From positions 1-9,663 of the forward strand of contig JAGPVK010000182.1 in assembly GCA_018067055.1 (NCBI GenBank): a DNA stretch of 9,663 nucleotides. Direction: 5' to 3'. Below the pieces are notes generated by a model. The model had not been told where the DNA came from and did no database searches. It saw nothing but the letters and a program-made list of their open reading frames with translations. This DNA comes from Sphingomonadales bacterium (GTDB taxonomy: Bacteria > Pseudomonadota > Alphaproteobacteria > Sphingomonadales > Sphingomonadaceae). This document shows, one piece after another, positions 1 through 6,075 of the stretch; position 1 is the first letter of the stretch, and each line of letters opens with the position of its first letter. The position numbers and the translations under genes are program-made.

Positions 1-287
1 CGCGCTGTGGTCATCATGTAGATCGCCATGAGCCACTTATGCAGGGGCAAACGGCTTTCGGCCAATACGGTGCCGGTGCGAATGCTGAAATGCTTCCGGC
101 ATTCGCGGCAGCGGTAAGGCATTGGCTTATGGTCTTTGCATTCGACAACGTTCGTGCTGCCACAGTGGCCGCAATTAGGCTCATCGCCCCAACGGTTGGT
201 TTCAAAAAACTTACGAGCCGCTTCCTCATCCGGGATGCGCTTGAAGAACTCATAGAGGCTGATGGTTTCTGGCTGTTTCTTGGTCAT
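1..287 (-). CDS. IS1595-family transposase, N-terminal part (runs off the left edge)
   Basis: I translated the minus strand from the ATG at 287-285; the frame stays open to base 1, giving 95 residues. The protein opens MTKKQPETISLYEFFKRIPD. It then carries a zinc ribbon with C39-x2-C42 and C60-x2-C63, followed by the stretch HFSIRTGTVLAESRLPLHKW, typical of the N-terminus of IS1595/ISXO2-type transposases, where the ribbon precedes the DDE-type catalytic domain. That catalytic domain lies outside the window, so intactness cannot be judged. The frame is open upstream to a stop at 318-320 but holds no better ATG. There is no obvious Shine-Dalgarno; a promoter-like element at 293-321 would start the transcript almost at the ATG. 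Family assignment is recognition from the ribbon and the conserved segment and is quite secure; the subgroup is not determined. Confidence 0.9.
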   Translation of the reverse strand, partial: MTKKQPETISLYEFFKRIPDEEAARKFFETNRWGDEPNCGHCGSTNVVECKDHKPMPYRCRECRKHFSIRTGTVLAESRLPLHKWLMAIYMMTTA

Positions 288-292
288 AAACT

Positions 293-321
293 TAACTAGC
301 CAATATCGTGGGGCTAGTCAA
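293..321 (-). promoter_or_regulatory. Candidate sigma-70-like promoter of the transposase
   Basis: On the minus strand, TTGACT (321-316) and TAGTTA (298-293) are separated by exactly 17 bases. The -10 box ends only five bases before the ATG at 287, so a start about seven bases downstream would fall at the first codon and give a leaderless transcript. It overlaps the terminal repeats of the insertion sequence. Seen by eye only. Confidence 0.4.
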
Positions 322-338
322 GCGCAATCGTGGCTAGT
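305..338. repeat. Near-identical direct repeats at the insertion-sequence end
   Basis: ATCGTGGGGCTAGT at 305-318 and ATCGTGGCTAGT at 327-338 are imperfect direct repeats differing by two extra G residues; an inverted ACTAGCC core lies at 295-301. Such subterminal repeats could be transposase-binding sites. The second copy contains the GTG start proposed for the neighbouring HTH gene. Confidence 0.6.
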
Positions 339-1121
339 TATGTATATAGGTCCCCAGACAAAAAAGCACCCCACACCCCCGACAATCCTGAAGACAATGA
401 CCGCGACGACGCCGAGATGGACGCGCACGGTCACAATCCCGACGACTATGACTGGGTTCCGGTCCTGCGCAAACGGCGCAAGGACGGCTGGACGCCGGAG
501 CGGCAGCGCGCATTTATCGGGGCGCTGGCGGATACCGGTGAGGTGATCGCGGCGGCCCGCAGCGTCGGCATGTCCGATTCCTCCGCTTATACGCTGCGCC
601 GGGCGCCTGGAGCAGAAGGTTTCGCCGCCGCCTGGGAGGCCGCGCTCGCGAATTCCAGCGGACGGCTGGTTGATATTGCCTTCGATCGGGCGATCAATGG
701 CGTTGACGATGTGATTATCGATAAGGAGGGCAATCACATCTATACCAAGCGCAAATATAATGACCGGCTGCTGATGTTTCTGATCCGCGCCCACGGGCCC
801 GAACGCTATCGTTCCGCGCATCGCGACGGCGGTGCGGCCGCGGAAGCGCAAATGACCGTGCCCGCGCAGTTACCGGTCGCGGAAGCATTGAAGCTTCTCG
901 GTCCCGAACCGCCAGCTGAGCCTGAAAAACTGTTATCGCCCGAAGAACTGGATGATGCGCTGGAAATTGCCGACATCATGGACGGACAATTGCCACACTG
1001 GCAGCGTCAGGACCCTATCGGTGATGAAGATCAGGCTGTTGGATCGCCCAAGTTAACACGGCTTACCCCGAGCAATCTGCAAATATCTGATAATGATGAT
1101 AAATCTGGCGATAAGGAGTGA
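330..1121 (+). CDS. Helix-turn-helix protein of unknown role (start uncertain, next to the insertion sequence)
   Basis: The frame encodes 263 residues from GTG 330, or 234 from the only in-frame ATG at 417. Residues 18-41 are acidic. A basic patch LRKRRKDGW (46-54) leads into a helical segment (about 55-105) whose pattern, AFIGALADTGEVIAAARSVG followed by SSAYTLRRAPG, resembles the DNA-binding HTH of phage terminase small subunits and related proteins. A second conserved-looking stretch is YNDRLLMFLIRAHGPERYR (143-161). The C-terminal 90 residues are low in predicted structure and rich in D/E/P. I recognise this as a type of protein common in sphingomonads with no function I can name. GTG 330 has no Shine-Dalgarno and lies in the repeats of the adjacent IS, while protein-like sequence clearly extends upstream of 417, so the native start may have been lost. 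No terminase large subunit or phage genes are nearby, which argues against a packaging role. Confidence 0.75.
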   Translation: MASYVYRSPDKKAPHTPDNPEDNDRDDAEMDAHGHNPDDYDWVPVLRKRRKDGWTPERQRAFIGALADTGEVIAAARSVGMSDSSAYTLRRAPGAEGFAAAWEAALANSSGRLVDIAFDRAINGVDDVIIDKEGNHIYTKRKYNDRLLMFLIRAHGPERYRSAHRDGGAAAEAQMTVPAQLPVAEALKLLGPEPPAEPEKLLSPEELDDALEIADIMDGQLPHWQRQDPIGDEDQAVGSPKLTRLTPSNLQISDNDDKSGDKE

Positions 1122-1154
1122 GAATTCCGCAGAATGCGAAAACCGCCATTGGCC

Positions 1155-1174
1155 CTAACTTTGACTAACTTTGG
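1155..1174. repeat. 10-bp tandem duplication in an intergenic gap
   Basis: CTAACTTTGA (1155-1164) is followed directly by CTAACTTTGG (1165-1174), identical in nine of ten bases. It lies just before the intergenic hairpin at 1183-1200. No function is apparent. Confidence 0.5.
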
Positions 1175-1182
1175 ACTGTGTG

Positions 1183-1200
1183 CTCCCGCGAAGGCGGGAG
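1183..1200. repeat. Short intergenic hairpin of the sphingomonad dispersed-repeat type
   Basis: CTCCCGC (1183-1189) and GCGGGAG (1194-1200) form a perfect 7-bp stem around GAAG, followed by TCCATCTCC. Elements with this core occur many times between genes in sphingomonad genomes (general knowledge, not checked here). It sits in the 181-base gap between two convergent genes. It could end transcription weakly, but no T-run follows on either strand, so I do not call it a terminator. Confidence 0.6.
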
Positions 1201-1302
1201 TCCATCTCCTGCCAATGCCGGTAGGCGCGATTTTCGAAGTTGGCCCTACCGTCTACGCAGGCGCGCTCACTGCTAATCCTGACTTGATTTTAGATCGCAC
1301 CG

Positions 1303-3096
1303 TCACAGCGGCCATATGATCGGAATGATCACGATCGAGGTGATCGCGATCAGTATCGTCAGCGGCAGCCCGTAGCGGGCGAAATCGAGGAAACGATAGC
1401 CGCCAGCGCCATAGACCAATGTGTTGGTCTGATAGCCGATCGGGGTCAGGAAGCTGGCGCTGGCGGCAAACATTACCGCGATAACAAATGGCCGCGGATC
1501 GACGCCGAGTGATAACGCAAGCTGGATCGCGATCGGCGTGACGACGACGGCGACGGCGTTATTGGTCACCAGTTCGGTCAGCATCAGGCTCAGCAGATAA
1601 ATCGCCGCCAGCGCATAAATCGGCGGAAATCCGGACAACCAGGGCGTAGCTGCCGCGACCAGCATCTCGACCAGCCCGGCATTTTCCAGCGCCGTACCAA
1701 TCGCCAGCATGGCGACAATCAGGCCGATGATGCGCCAGTCGACCGAGGCAAAAGCCTCGTCCGGTTCGATGCAGCGGGTAACCAACACCGCTGCCATCCC
1801 CAATACCGCGAGCCCGGCAATTGGCATGATATCAAAGGATGCCGCGAGCACGACCGCGAGGATCACCGCAATCGCAATCGGGGCTTTATGCCGGCGGAAA
1901 CCGCGGGTCTTGGGTTCGCTGACGTTCATCAGATTCTCGCCGGCGACCAGCCGACGGATATTGGCCTGCGCGCCTTCCAGCAGCAGGGTATCGCCGACCT
2001 GCAACTTGGTGCTGTCATATTGCTCGGACAGGTTGCTGCCCTTGCGGTGCATGGCGATCGGATGGACTCCATAGCGCTGGGGCAGGGCCGCTTCCTTCAG
2101 GCTGTGACCGATCAAATGGGCATCGGAAAGCAGCAATATCTCCGCCAGCATCGACCGGTGCGAGGACATCGGGACAAATTGCTGGCCGTCTTCGCTCTTC
2201 GTCAGCGGCAGTTTCCCGCGTTCGCGGATCGTCATCACATCGGCTTCATTGGTGTGCATGACCAGAACATCGCCTTCCCGGATCACATAGTTCTTGTGCG
2301 ACTTGCGGATCGGTACATCGTTGTGGACGACATCGATCAGCCGCCGCTCGCCGCTGCGGAACAGATCGACTTCGCTGGCTATCTGGCCAATATAGGGGGA
2401 ATTGCTGACGATGAAGACGGACATCGTGTAACGCTTGATTTGTCCTTCATCGAGCAGCGTAGACATTGTGTCGCGTTCCGGCAGAAAGCGGCGGGTCAGA
2501 GCGAGATAAGAGACGCCAACCAGCGCGATGACGATCCCGGCGGGTGCGATCTCGAATATCGAAAAGCCTTCCAGGCCATTTTTCTGCGCCACCCCGTCCA
2601 CCAGGATATTGGTGGATGTGCCGATCAGGGTACAGGTGCCGCCCAATATCGCGGCAAAGGATATCGGCATCAATATCTTCGACGGGCGCTCGCCCAGTTC
2701 CTTGGCCAGTGTGATACCGATCGGAATCATCATCATCACCAGAGGGGTATTATTGGTGAAACCGGACAAGGCGGCAATCGCGACCAGCAGCAAGCCGGTT
2801 GCCAGCACTGGCGACGATTTTGCCAATCCCGTCACTTTCAGCGCAAAGGCCTCAAGCGTGCCGGTCCTGACCAGTGCTCCGGAAATGATGAACATCGCGG
2901 CGATGGTGAGCGGCGCAGGATTGCTCATCGCCGCCAGAATATCGTCGGTCGAAATCAGACCGAGAACGAGCAGCAGCCCGGCAGCTCCGATGGCGGTAAC
3001 TTCCGGTGGCCGGATTTCCGTCGCAAAGGCGATCAGCAGCAACAGCAGTATCAGGGCAACCAAAGCAGGAGAATAAGGCGCAAGTACAGCAAGCAT
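1303..3096 (-). CDS. SLC13/DASS-family permease with two RCK_C (TrkA-C) domains
   Basis: This is a 597-residue inner-membrane secondary transporter. Hydrophobic N-terminal helices (1-205) contain GFTNNTPLVMM (112-122) and GTCTLIGTSTN (153-163). Two soluble regulator-like domains follow, at about 215-297 and 305-388; each ends in the EGDVLVM / VGDTLLLEG pattern typical of RCK_C domains. The second membrane half (405-597) has TELVTNNAVAVVVTP (507-521) and SFLTPIGYQTNTL (548-560). The paired TNN and S/Q-T-N loops match the Na+/anion-site hairpins of the divalent anion:sodium symporter family. Domain order and length match the SAC1/YfbS-like group. Substrate (sulfate, dicarboxylate or another anion) cannot be told from sequence. 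I start at ATG 3096; a TTG lies immediately upstream at 3099-3097. A GGA lies about eight bases before the ATG. The gene is divergent from the Amj-like gene, sharing a 188-base gap. Confidence 0.9.
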   Translation of the reverse strand: MLAVLAPYSPALVALILLLLLIAFATEIRPPEVTAIGAAGLLLVLGLISTDDILAAMSNPAPLTIAAMFIISGALVRTGTLEAFALKVTGLAKSSPVLATGLLLVAIAALSGFTNNTPLVMMMIPIGITLAKELGERPSKILMPISFAAILGGTCTLIGTSTNILVDGVAQKNGLEGFSIFEIAPAGIVIALVGVSYLALTRRFLPERDTMSTLLDEGQIKRYTMSVFIVSNSPYIGQIASEVDLFRSGERRLIDVVHNDVPIRKSHKNYVIREGDVLVMHTNEADVMTIRERGKLPLTKSEDGQQFVPMSSHRSMLAEILLLSDAHLIGHSLKEAALPQRYGVHPIAMHRKGSNLSEQYDSTKLQVGDTLLLEGAQANIRRLVAGENLMNVSEPKTRGFRRHKAPIAIAVILAVVLAASFDIMPIAGLAVLGMAAVLVTRCIEPDEAFASVDWRIIGLIVAMLAIGTALENAGLVEMLVAAATPWLSGFPPIYALAAIYLLSLMLTELVTNNAVAVVVTPIAIQLALSLGVDPRPFVIAVMFAASASFLTPIGYQTNTLVYGAGGYRFLDFARYGLPLTILIAITSIVIIPIIWPL

Positions 3097-3284
3097 CAAG
3101 GTATCCGATCAGGGTCGCGCGCGGGATATAGAAAATGCCATTAAAACGGAGCGTGCGCGGGCGCTAGACAGAAAGCTCAAGGCCGCGCAAATTATTGTTT
3201 GGCTATTGCAAGTTTTGGTTCATGGGCGATTTCGTTCGGTGCCCATTTTGCACGTGATTCTGTCGATTATCATCGGAAATTACA

Positions 3285-4088
3285 ATGGATCAGCAGCTTG
3301 TTATCATTTGCGGTTTGACCTTCTCCATTCATCTGATCGGGGCGCTCGCCTATTCGGCCCGCATCGCTGGCGTGCGGACCGGGCGCATTGCTGTCTCCTT
3401 TGCCTTGTTCAACATACTGGTGTTGGTATCGAGACTGTCAAACAGCTTTCTCGGTCCCTTTCTGGCAAAGCGGATCGAAAATGGCTTGGCGAACGGGACG
3501 GGTGAGGGGTTGCTCACCGATTTTCGCATGGTGTTGTTCGCCGCGACTGCTGCGACCATCGTTGGTGCCTTGCTGATTCCGACGGTCCAGCGCTGGTTTA
3601 GCAGTGCGATCTTGCAGTTCCACGAGCATCGATCAATGCCGCGGCTGATCTGGCATGCCTTCACCAAGGGCGGGGTCGGCTATGTCGGGCGAACCGTCAC
3701 TGCGCCGAAGGCAGTGCACATCGCCGATCTGCGCAAGCCGCGCGGTGTATCGATGACGATCATCATCCTCAATATCGTTGCGCAAGCGCTGCTGACGGTT
3801 GGTGTCGTCGGATCCTTATATGCCGGGTATCTCAACCCCGAATATCGGGTCACCGCGTCACAGCTATCCGCAGTCATCAACGGCTTTGCCACCATCCTGC
3901 TGTTTGTCGTGATCGACCCGCAGTTGTCGGTGATGACCGATGATGTGGTTAGCGGCCGGGTCAGCCAGCCGATGTTCCGGCGGACGATCACCTGGTTATC
4001 GATAAGCCGGGTTGGTGGAACTCTGGTAGCCCAGGCGCTGCTCTTGCCCTCTGCGTTGCTGGTTGCATATATCGCTGGTGCTGTCTGA
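3285..4088 (+). CDS. amj: Amj-family (DUF2837) alternative lipid II flippase homologue
   Basis: The 267-residue protein is very hydrophobic, with about six membrane segments (roughly 4-25, 33-50, 82-100, 155-180, 195-210, 245-265). The N-terminal block LAYSARIAGVRTGRIAVSFA (21-40), continuing LFNILVLVSRLSN (41-53), is the hallmark I associate with DUF2837. That family's founding member is Amj (YdaH) of Bacillus subtilis, which can replace MurJ in flipping lipid-linked peptidoglycan precursor across the membrane. Length fits the family (about 260). A second conserved-looking block is FTKGGVGYVGRTVTAP (126-141). ATG 3285 is preceded by CGGAAAT, a modest Shine-Dalgarno. The gene stands alone, divergent from the permease and convergent with the small membrane-protein gene, with no cell-wall genes beside it. 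Family recognition is firm; flippase activity in this organism is inference, and I cannot see whether murJ is also present. Confidence 0.8.
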   Translation: MDQQLVIICGLTFSIHLIGALAYSARIAGVRTGRIAVSFALFNILVLVSRLSNSFLGPFLAKRIENGLANGTGEGLLTDFRMVLFAATAATIVGALLIPTVQRWFSSAILQFHEHRSMPRLIWHAFTKGGVGYVGRTVTAPKAVHIADLRKPRGVSMTIIILNIVAQALLTVGVVGSLYAGYLNPEYRVTASQLSAVINGFATILLFVVIDPQLSVMTDDVVSGRVSQPMFRRTITWLSISRVGGTLVAQALLLPSALLVAYIAGAV

Positions 4089-4113
4089 GCAAATTTGGGC
4101 TTGCCCGCTGTAT

Positions 4114-4266
4114 CTAACTAAGGGCCGGAATGATCCACACCAGAGACAAGACCACAATCGCTAGCAGCAACGAAGCGGCCAGCACTATCCTGACATTATG
4201 CGGTGCCCTTGGCTTGTTACTCGCCTCACGCTCGGTTACTTCGATCTGATCGCCATGCTTTTCCAT
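4114..4266 (-). CDS. Small tail-anchored membrane protein of unknown function
   Basis: This short gene is easy to overlook. Reading from ATG 4266 gives 50 residues: a charged cytosolic head starting MEKHGDQIEVTEREASNKP, then RAPHNVRIVL leading into one C-terminal membrane segment (about 26-48, AASLLLAIVVLSLVWIIPAL) and a TAG stop. A strong AAGGAG lies six bases before the ATG, which fixes the start and supports real translation. That Shine-Dalgarno is part of a predicted hairpin (4275-4303). It follows the DoxX-like gene by 69 bases on the same strand and may be the last gene of that cluster; it converges on the Amj-like gene with a 25-base gap. I recall similar single-TM short proteins in sphingomonads but know no function. 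Confidence 0.75.
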   Translation of the reverse strand: MEKHGDQIEVTEREASNKPRAPHNVRIVLAASLLLAIVVLSLVWIIPALS

Positions 4267-4274
4267 GTCCTGCT

Positions 4275-4303
4275 CCTTTTCAGTGATCAAGATAGTGAAA
4301 AGG
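4275..4303 (-). promoter_or_regulatory. Hairpin sequestering the Shine-Dalgarno of the small membrane-protein gene
   Basis: In the minus-strand transcript CCUUUUCA (4303-4296) can pair perfectly with UGAAAAGG (4282-4275): an 8-bp stem with a 13-base loop. The 3' arm contains most of the AAGGAG ribosome site, which begins the 4266 gene. This is the geometry of a translation-control hairpin or RNA thermometer, with U-run to A-run pairing. The pairing is seen; the function is inference. Confidence 0.4.
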
Positions 4304-4335
4304 CTGATATCACAAATACCCTATTAAGGGCAGCT

Positions 4336-4764
4336 TTACGACTTATTCCTGCCAAAAGGCCAGTTGGTGACACCGCCGGCGATCAATGCCCACCATATGA
4401 ATATCGGTTGGAATGCCAGGCGAGGGCCATGGTAAAGCCAGCTCGCGGTCGCGCCGCTGATCGCGATATTGTTGATCGCATGGTTGATATTCGCGGGATA
4501 GACACAGAGCGCATATAGCGCGAGGCCGATACCTGCCGCATAGCGGACGCCCGGAATTATTTTTGGCGGGGTCATCAGACCCGCAGCGCCGGCAATCTCG
4601 GCAATTCCGGTAAGCAGGATGACTTGTTCGGGAAACGGCACCCAATCCGGTGTGATCGCCAGAAACCCGCCGGGAGACCGGATATGGGCGATCCCTGCGA
4701 TCAGATAGATTATTGCCAGCAACCAGCGGAAAAAGCGGCGTTTGACGCTTTCCGCTGGGGTCAT
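4336..4764 (-). CDS. DoxX-like integral membrane protein
   Basis: The 142-residue protein has four predicted membrane helices (about 12-27, 46-64, 73-89, 118-133). The helix-1 pattern RWLLAIIYLIAGIAHIRSPG (13-32), then LTGIAEIAGAAGLM (51-64) and RYAAGIGLALYALCVYPANI (74-93), is characteristic of the DoxX/YkgB-type small membrane family. Members are linked loosely to respiratory or redox functions, but most are uncharacterised. ATG 4764-4762 overlaps the TGA of the upstream channel gene (4763-4761) in an ATGA arrangement, which fixes the start and implies translational coupling. GAGAAG lies upstream within the channel gene. A frame shifted by one base is also open over almost the same span (4343-4771), but it reads as arginine/proline-rich sequence without any membrane pattern and is a shadow. 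Family call is good; specific role unknown. Confidence 0.85.
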   Translation of the reverse strand: MTPAESVKRRFFRWLLAIIYLIAGIAHIRSPGGFLAITPDWVPFPEQVILLTGIAEIAGAAGLMTPPKIIPGVRYAAGIGLALYALCVYPANINHAINNIAISGATASWLYHGPRLAFQPIFIWWALIAGGVTNWPFGRNKS

Positions 4765-5189
4765 CTGGCACTTCTCATGCGCGCGATGACGGTGACGAAA
4801 AATGCGGTTGACCAGCCGAGCAGGATGAAGCCGTTCAGCCCTTCAATAGCGGCGATCATTTCCCAATGCCTTGCCAACCCTTCGCTATTATAGCCGGTGG
4901 TTGAATAGGTGATGGTCGAGAAATAGATTGCCTGATCAAAGGATGGCAAAGCATCCACGACGCGATAGACCACGGCATATGAGAATATTTCGATGCCATG
5001 CAGAACGAACAAGCCTAAAACGAGACCAAGCGTGACGGCAATGCCCCGGACCGACATTGGGTGAATATTTTCTGCAGCCTCCTCGCGCGCTTCGATGCGC
5101 AGCCATCGGCCGAGTAAAAATATGCCGACTCCGTGCGTCAACACGGTGAGCAGGATCATTCCGGTGCCGATGAGCAGTTCCGCGAGCAT
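4761..5189 (-). CDS. Two-TM ion-channel-like protein with a non-canonical selectivity filter
   Basis: The 142-residue protein has an N-terminal hydrophobic segment (4-28), a second helix (50-75) and a C-terminal helix (115-136). Between the last two lies a pore-loop-like stretch, FDQAIYFSTITYSTTGYNSE (84-103). Layout and the ending EGLNGFILLGWSTAFF (116-131) match small bacterial two-pore/ion-channel (PF07885-type) proteins, which usually have TxGYGD at the filter. Here TTGYN-SE (97-103) replaces it, so the G-D pair is absent. It may be a channel of altered selectivity, a non-conducting relative, or only a structural paralogue. Start ATG 5189 lies 6 bases after the lipoprotein stop, with weak ribosome-site signal (GGGGCGA), so it probably depends on upstream translation. 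The 3' end overlaps the DoxX-like gene by 4 bases. Channel family is likely; K+ conduction is not established. Confidence 0.75.
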   Translation of the reverse strand: MLAELLIGTGMILLTVLTHGVGIFLLGRWLRIEAREEAAENIHPMSVRGIAVTLGLVLGLFVLHGIEIFSYAVVYRVVDALPSFDQAIYFSTITYSTTGYNSEGLARHWEMIAAIEGLNGFILLGWSTAFFVTVIARMRSAR

Positions 5190-5195
5190 CCTGCG

Positions 5196-5837
5196 TCAAT
5201 CGCCCCAGGGTGGCGGTGGAGGCACCACCGGCTTGGACAGATCAAACTCAACCCGGAAATAGCGCCCGTCTGCAGATTCCGGGCGGCGCAGTTCATAAGC
5301 GAAATGAGCACCGGATTGGCCAGGGGGAGTGATCTCCACGGCCCATATGTTGGTCACCGACTGATCGAGGCCATTGGCACGAAACGAGGCGATGGATTCG
5401 GCATCGACCGGAAATTCCTGCCGTTCCGAAGTACCTTGGCCAATGGTGTTGCCGCCATAATTGGTCACGCTGTCCAGGCTGCCATCTTCATGCCGATGCC
5501 GGTGTTTCAAACGGAGCCCTTCAGTGGTGCGGGTAATCGACCAGGTCCGCGACCGATCCCAATTGCTACCATCCTCGGCGATATGGAAAGGAATCTGAAT
5601 TTCCTTCTGATCGCAAGAAGCCACATGCATGATCATTGGCTTGCCGGTCATTTCTGCATCGGCTTTCTGATCCGAAACCAATATGCCTGCATATGCCTTG
5701 CCGCAGAGCAGGCCCAGACGGTCAAAAAACAGGTCCTGAGGCGATGGCTTTGGTGCCGGATTCGGAGAAGAATCGCAGGCAGCCAGCGGAATACAGAGAA
5801 GCAGTGCTGCCGCGCGGATCGAAATGCGTTTGTTCAT
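5196..5837 (-). CDS. Uncharacterised envelope lipoprotein
   Basis: I start at ATG 5837, giving 213 residues. The sequence MNKRISIRAAALLLCIPLAA ending at Cys21 is a textbook lipoprotein signal (lipobox L-A-A-C, cleavage before C21). Longer in-frame starts (ATG 5888 or 5870) would bury this signal behind 17 or 11 extra residues. After a Pro/Ser linker (23-35) the mature domain includes LCGKAYAG (44-51), MTGKPMIMHVASC (63-75), a His-rich KHRHRHEDGS (111-120), NYGGNTIGQGTSERQEFP (126-143) and NIWAVEI (163-169). C45 and C75 could form a disulfide. The C-terminus ends in a proline run, VVPPPPPWGD. I recognise this as a conserved secreted family in related bacteria but know no function. It is the first gene of the minus-strand envelope cluster. 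Confidence 0.85.
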   Translation of the reverse strand: MNKRISIRAAALLLCIPLAACDSSPNPAPKPSPQDLFFDRLGLLCGKAYAGILVSDQKADAEMTGKPMIMHVASCDQKEIQIPFHIAEDGSNWDRSRTWSITRTTEGLRLKHRHRHEDGSLDSVTNYGGNTIGQGTSERQEFPVDAESIASFRANGLDQSVTNIWAVEITPPGQSGAHFAYELRRPESADGRYFRVEFDLSKPVVPPPPPWGD

Positions 5838-5913
5838 CCGCGCTGTTGCTACACAATTTCTGCACAGCATGAAACCGCTGAAATTCATATGTTTGCTTAT
5901 TAGTGAATAGGAT

Positions 5914-5930
5914 GCTATAGACGCTACAGC
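5914..5930. promoter_or_regulatory. Imperfect inverted repeat in the lipoprotein / cold-shock intergenic region
   Basis: GCTATAG (5914-5920) and CTACAGC (5924-5930) are inverted with one mismatch around ACG. It lies in the 238-base divergent gap between the lipoprotein (start 5837) and cold shock (start 6076) genes and could be an operator or a leader hairpin. I found no convincing -35/-10 pair for either gene. Confidence 0.25.
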
Positions 5931-6075
5931 TAATAAATCGCGTTACGAAGAAATCTAGGTTTCGCAACCCCTAAGGTCGCATACTCTTTTTCCCATTTCT
6001 CGAAGTTGGCCAATCCCGTCCGGTTCTGCATTTCGCATGATCGGGCATAATTAAGTTATGAATAGGAATAAGACT

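Larger units (their letters stand above)
1..355 (-). mobile_element. Left (transposase-proximal) end of an IS1595-family insertion sequence
   Basis: The transposase at 1-287 is preceded by about 65 bases of repeat-rich sequence. GGCTAGT occurs at 312-318 and 332-338 and inverted at 295-301. I place the tip tentatively near 355, where the minus strand begins GGGGACCTATATAC; this boundary is inference because the other end, the matching inverted repeat and the target duplication are outside the window. If right, the flanking bases from 356 (AGACAAAA) would be one copy of an 8-bp target duplication. Confidence 0.55.

Noticed and set aside
14..253. 79-codon minus-strand frame in the insertion sequence
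   Set aside because: Out of frame with the transposase zinc ribbon, which is unmistakable in the other minus-strand frame.
1888..3144. 418-codon plus-strand open frame opposite the permease gene
   Set aside because: Composition is Q/H/R/D/G-rich without domain pattern, as expected of an antisense shadow of a membrane protein gene; the opposite strand has clear SLC13 motifs.
4097..4110. GGGCTTGCCC as a terminator between the convergent amj-like and small membrane-protein genes
   Set aside because: The stem is only three to four base pairs with a tiny loop and no T-run follows on either strand.
5133..5903. 256-codon plus-strand open frame opposite the lipoprotein gene
   Set aside because: The minus strand encodes a clean lipoprotein signal and conserved-looking domain; the plus frame has no coherent features.
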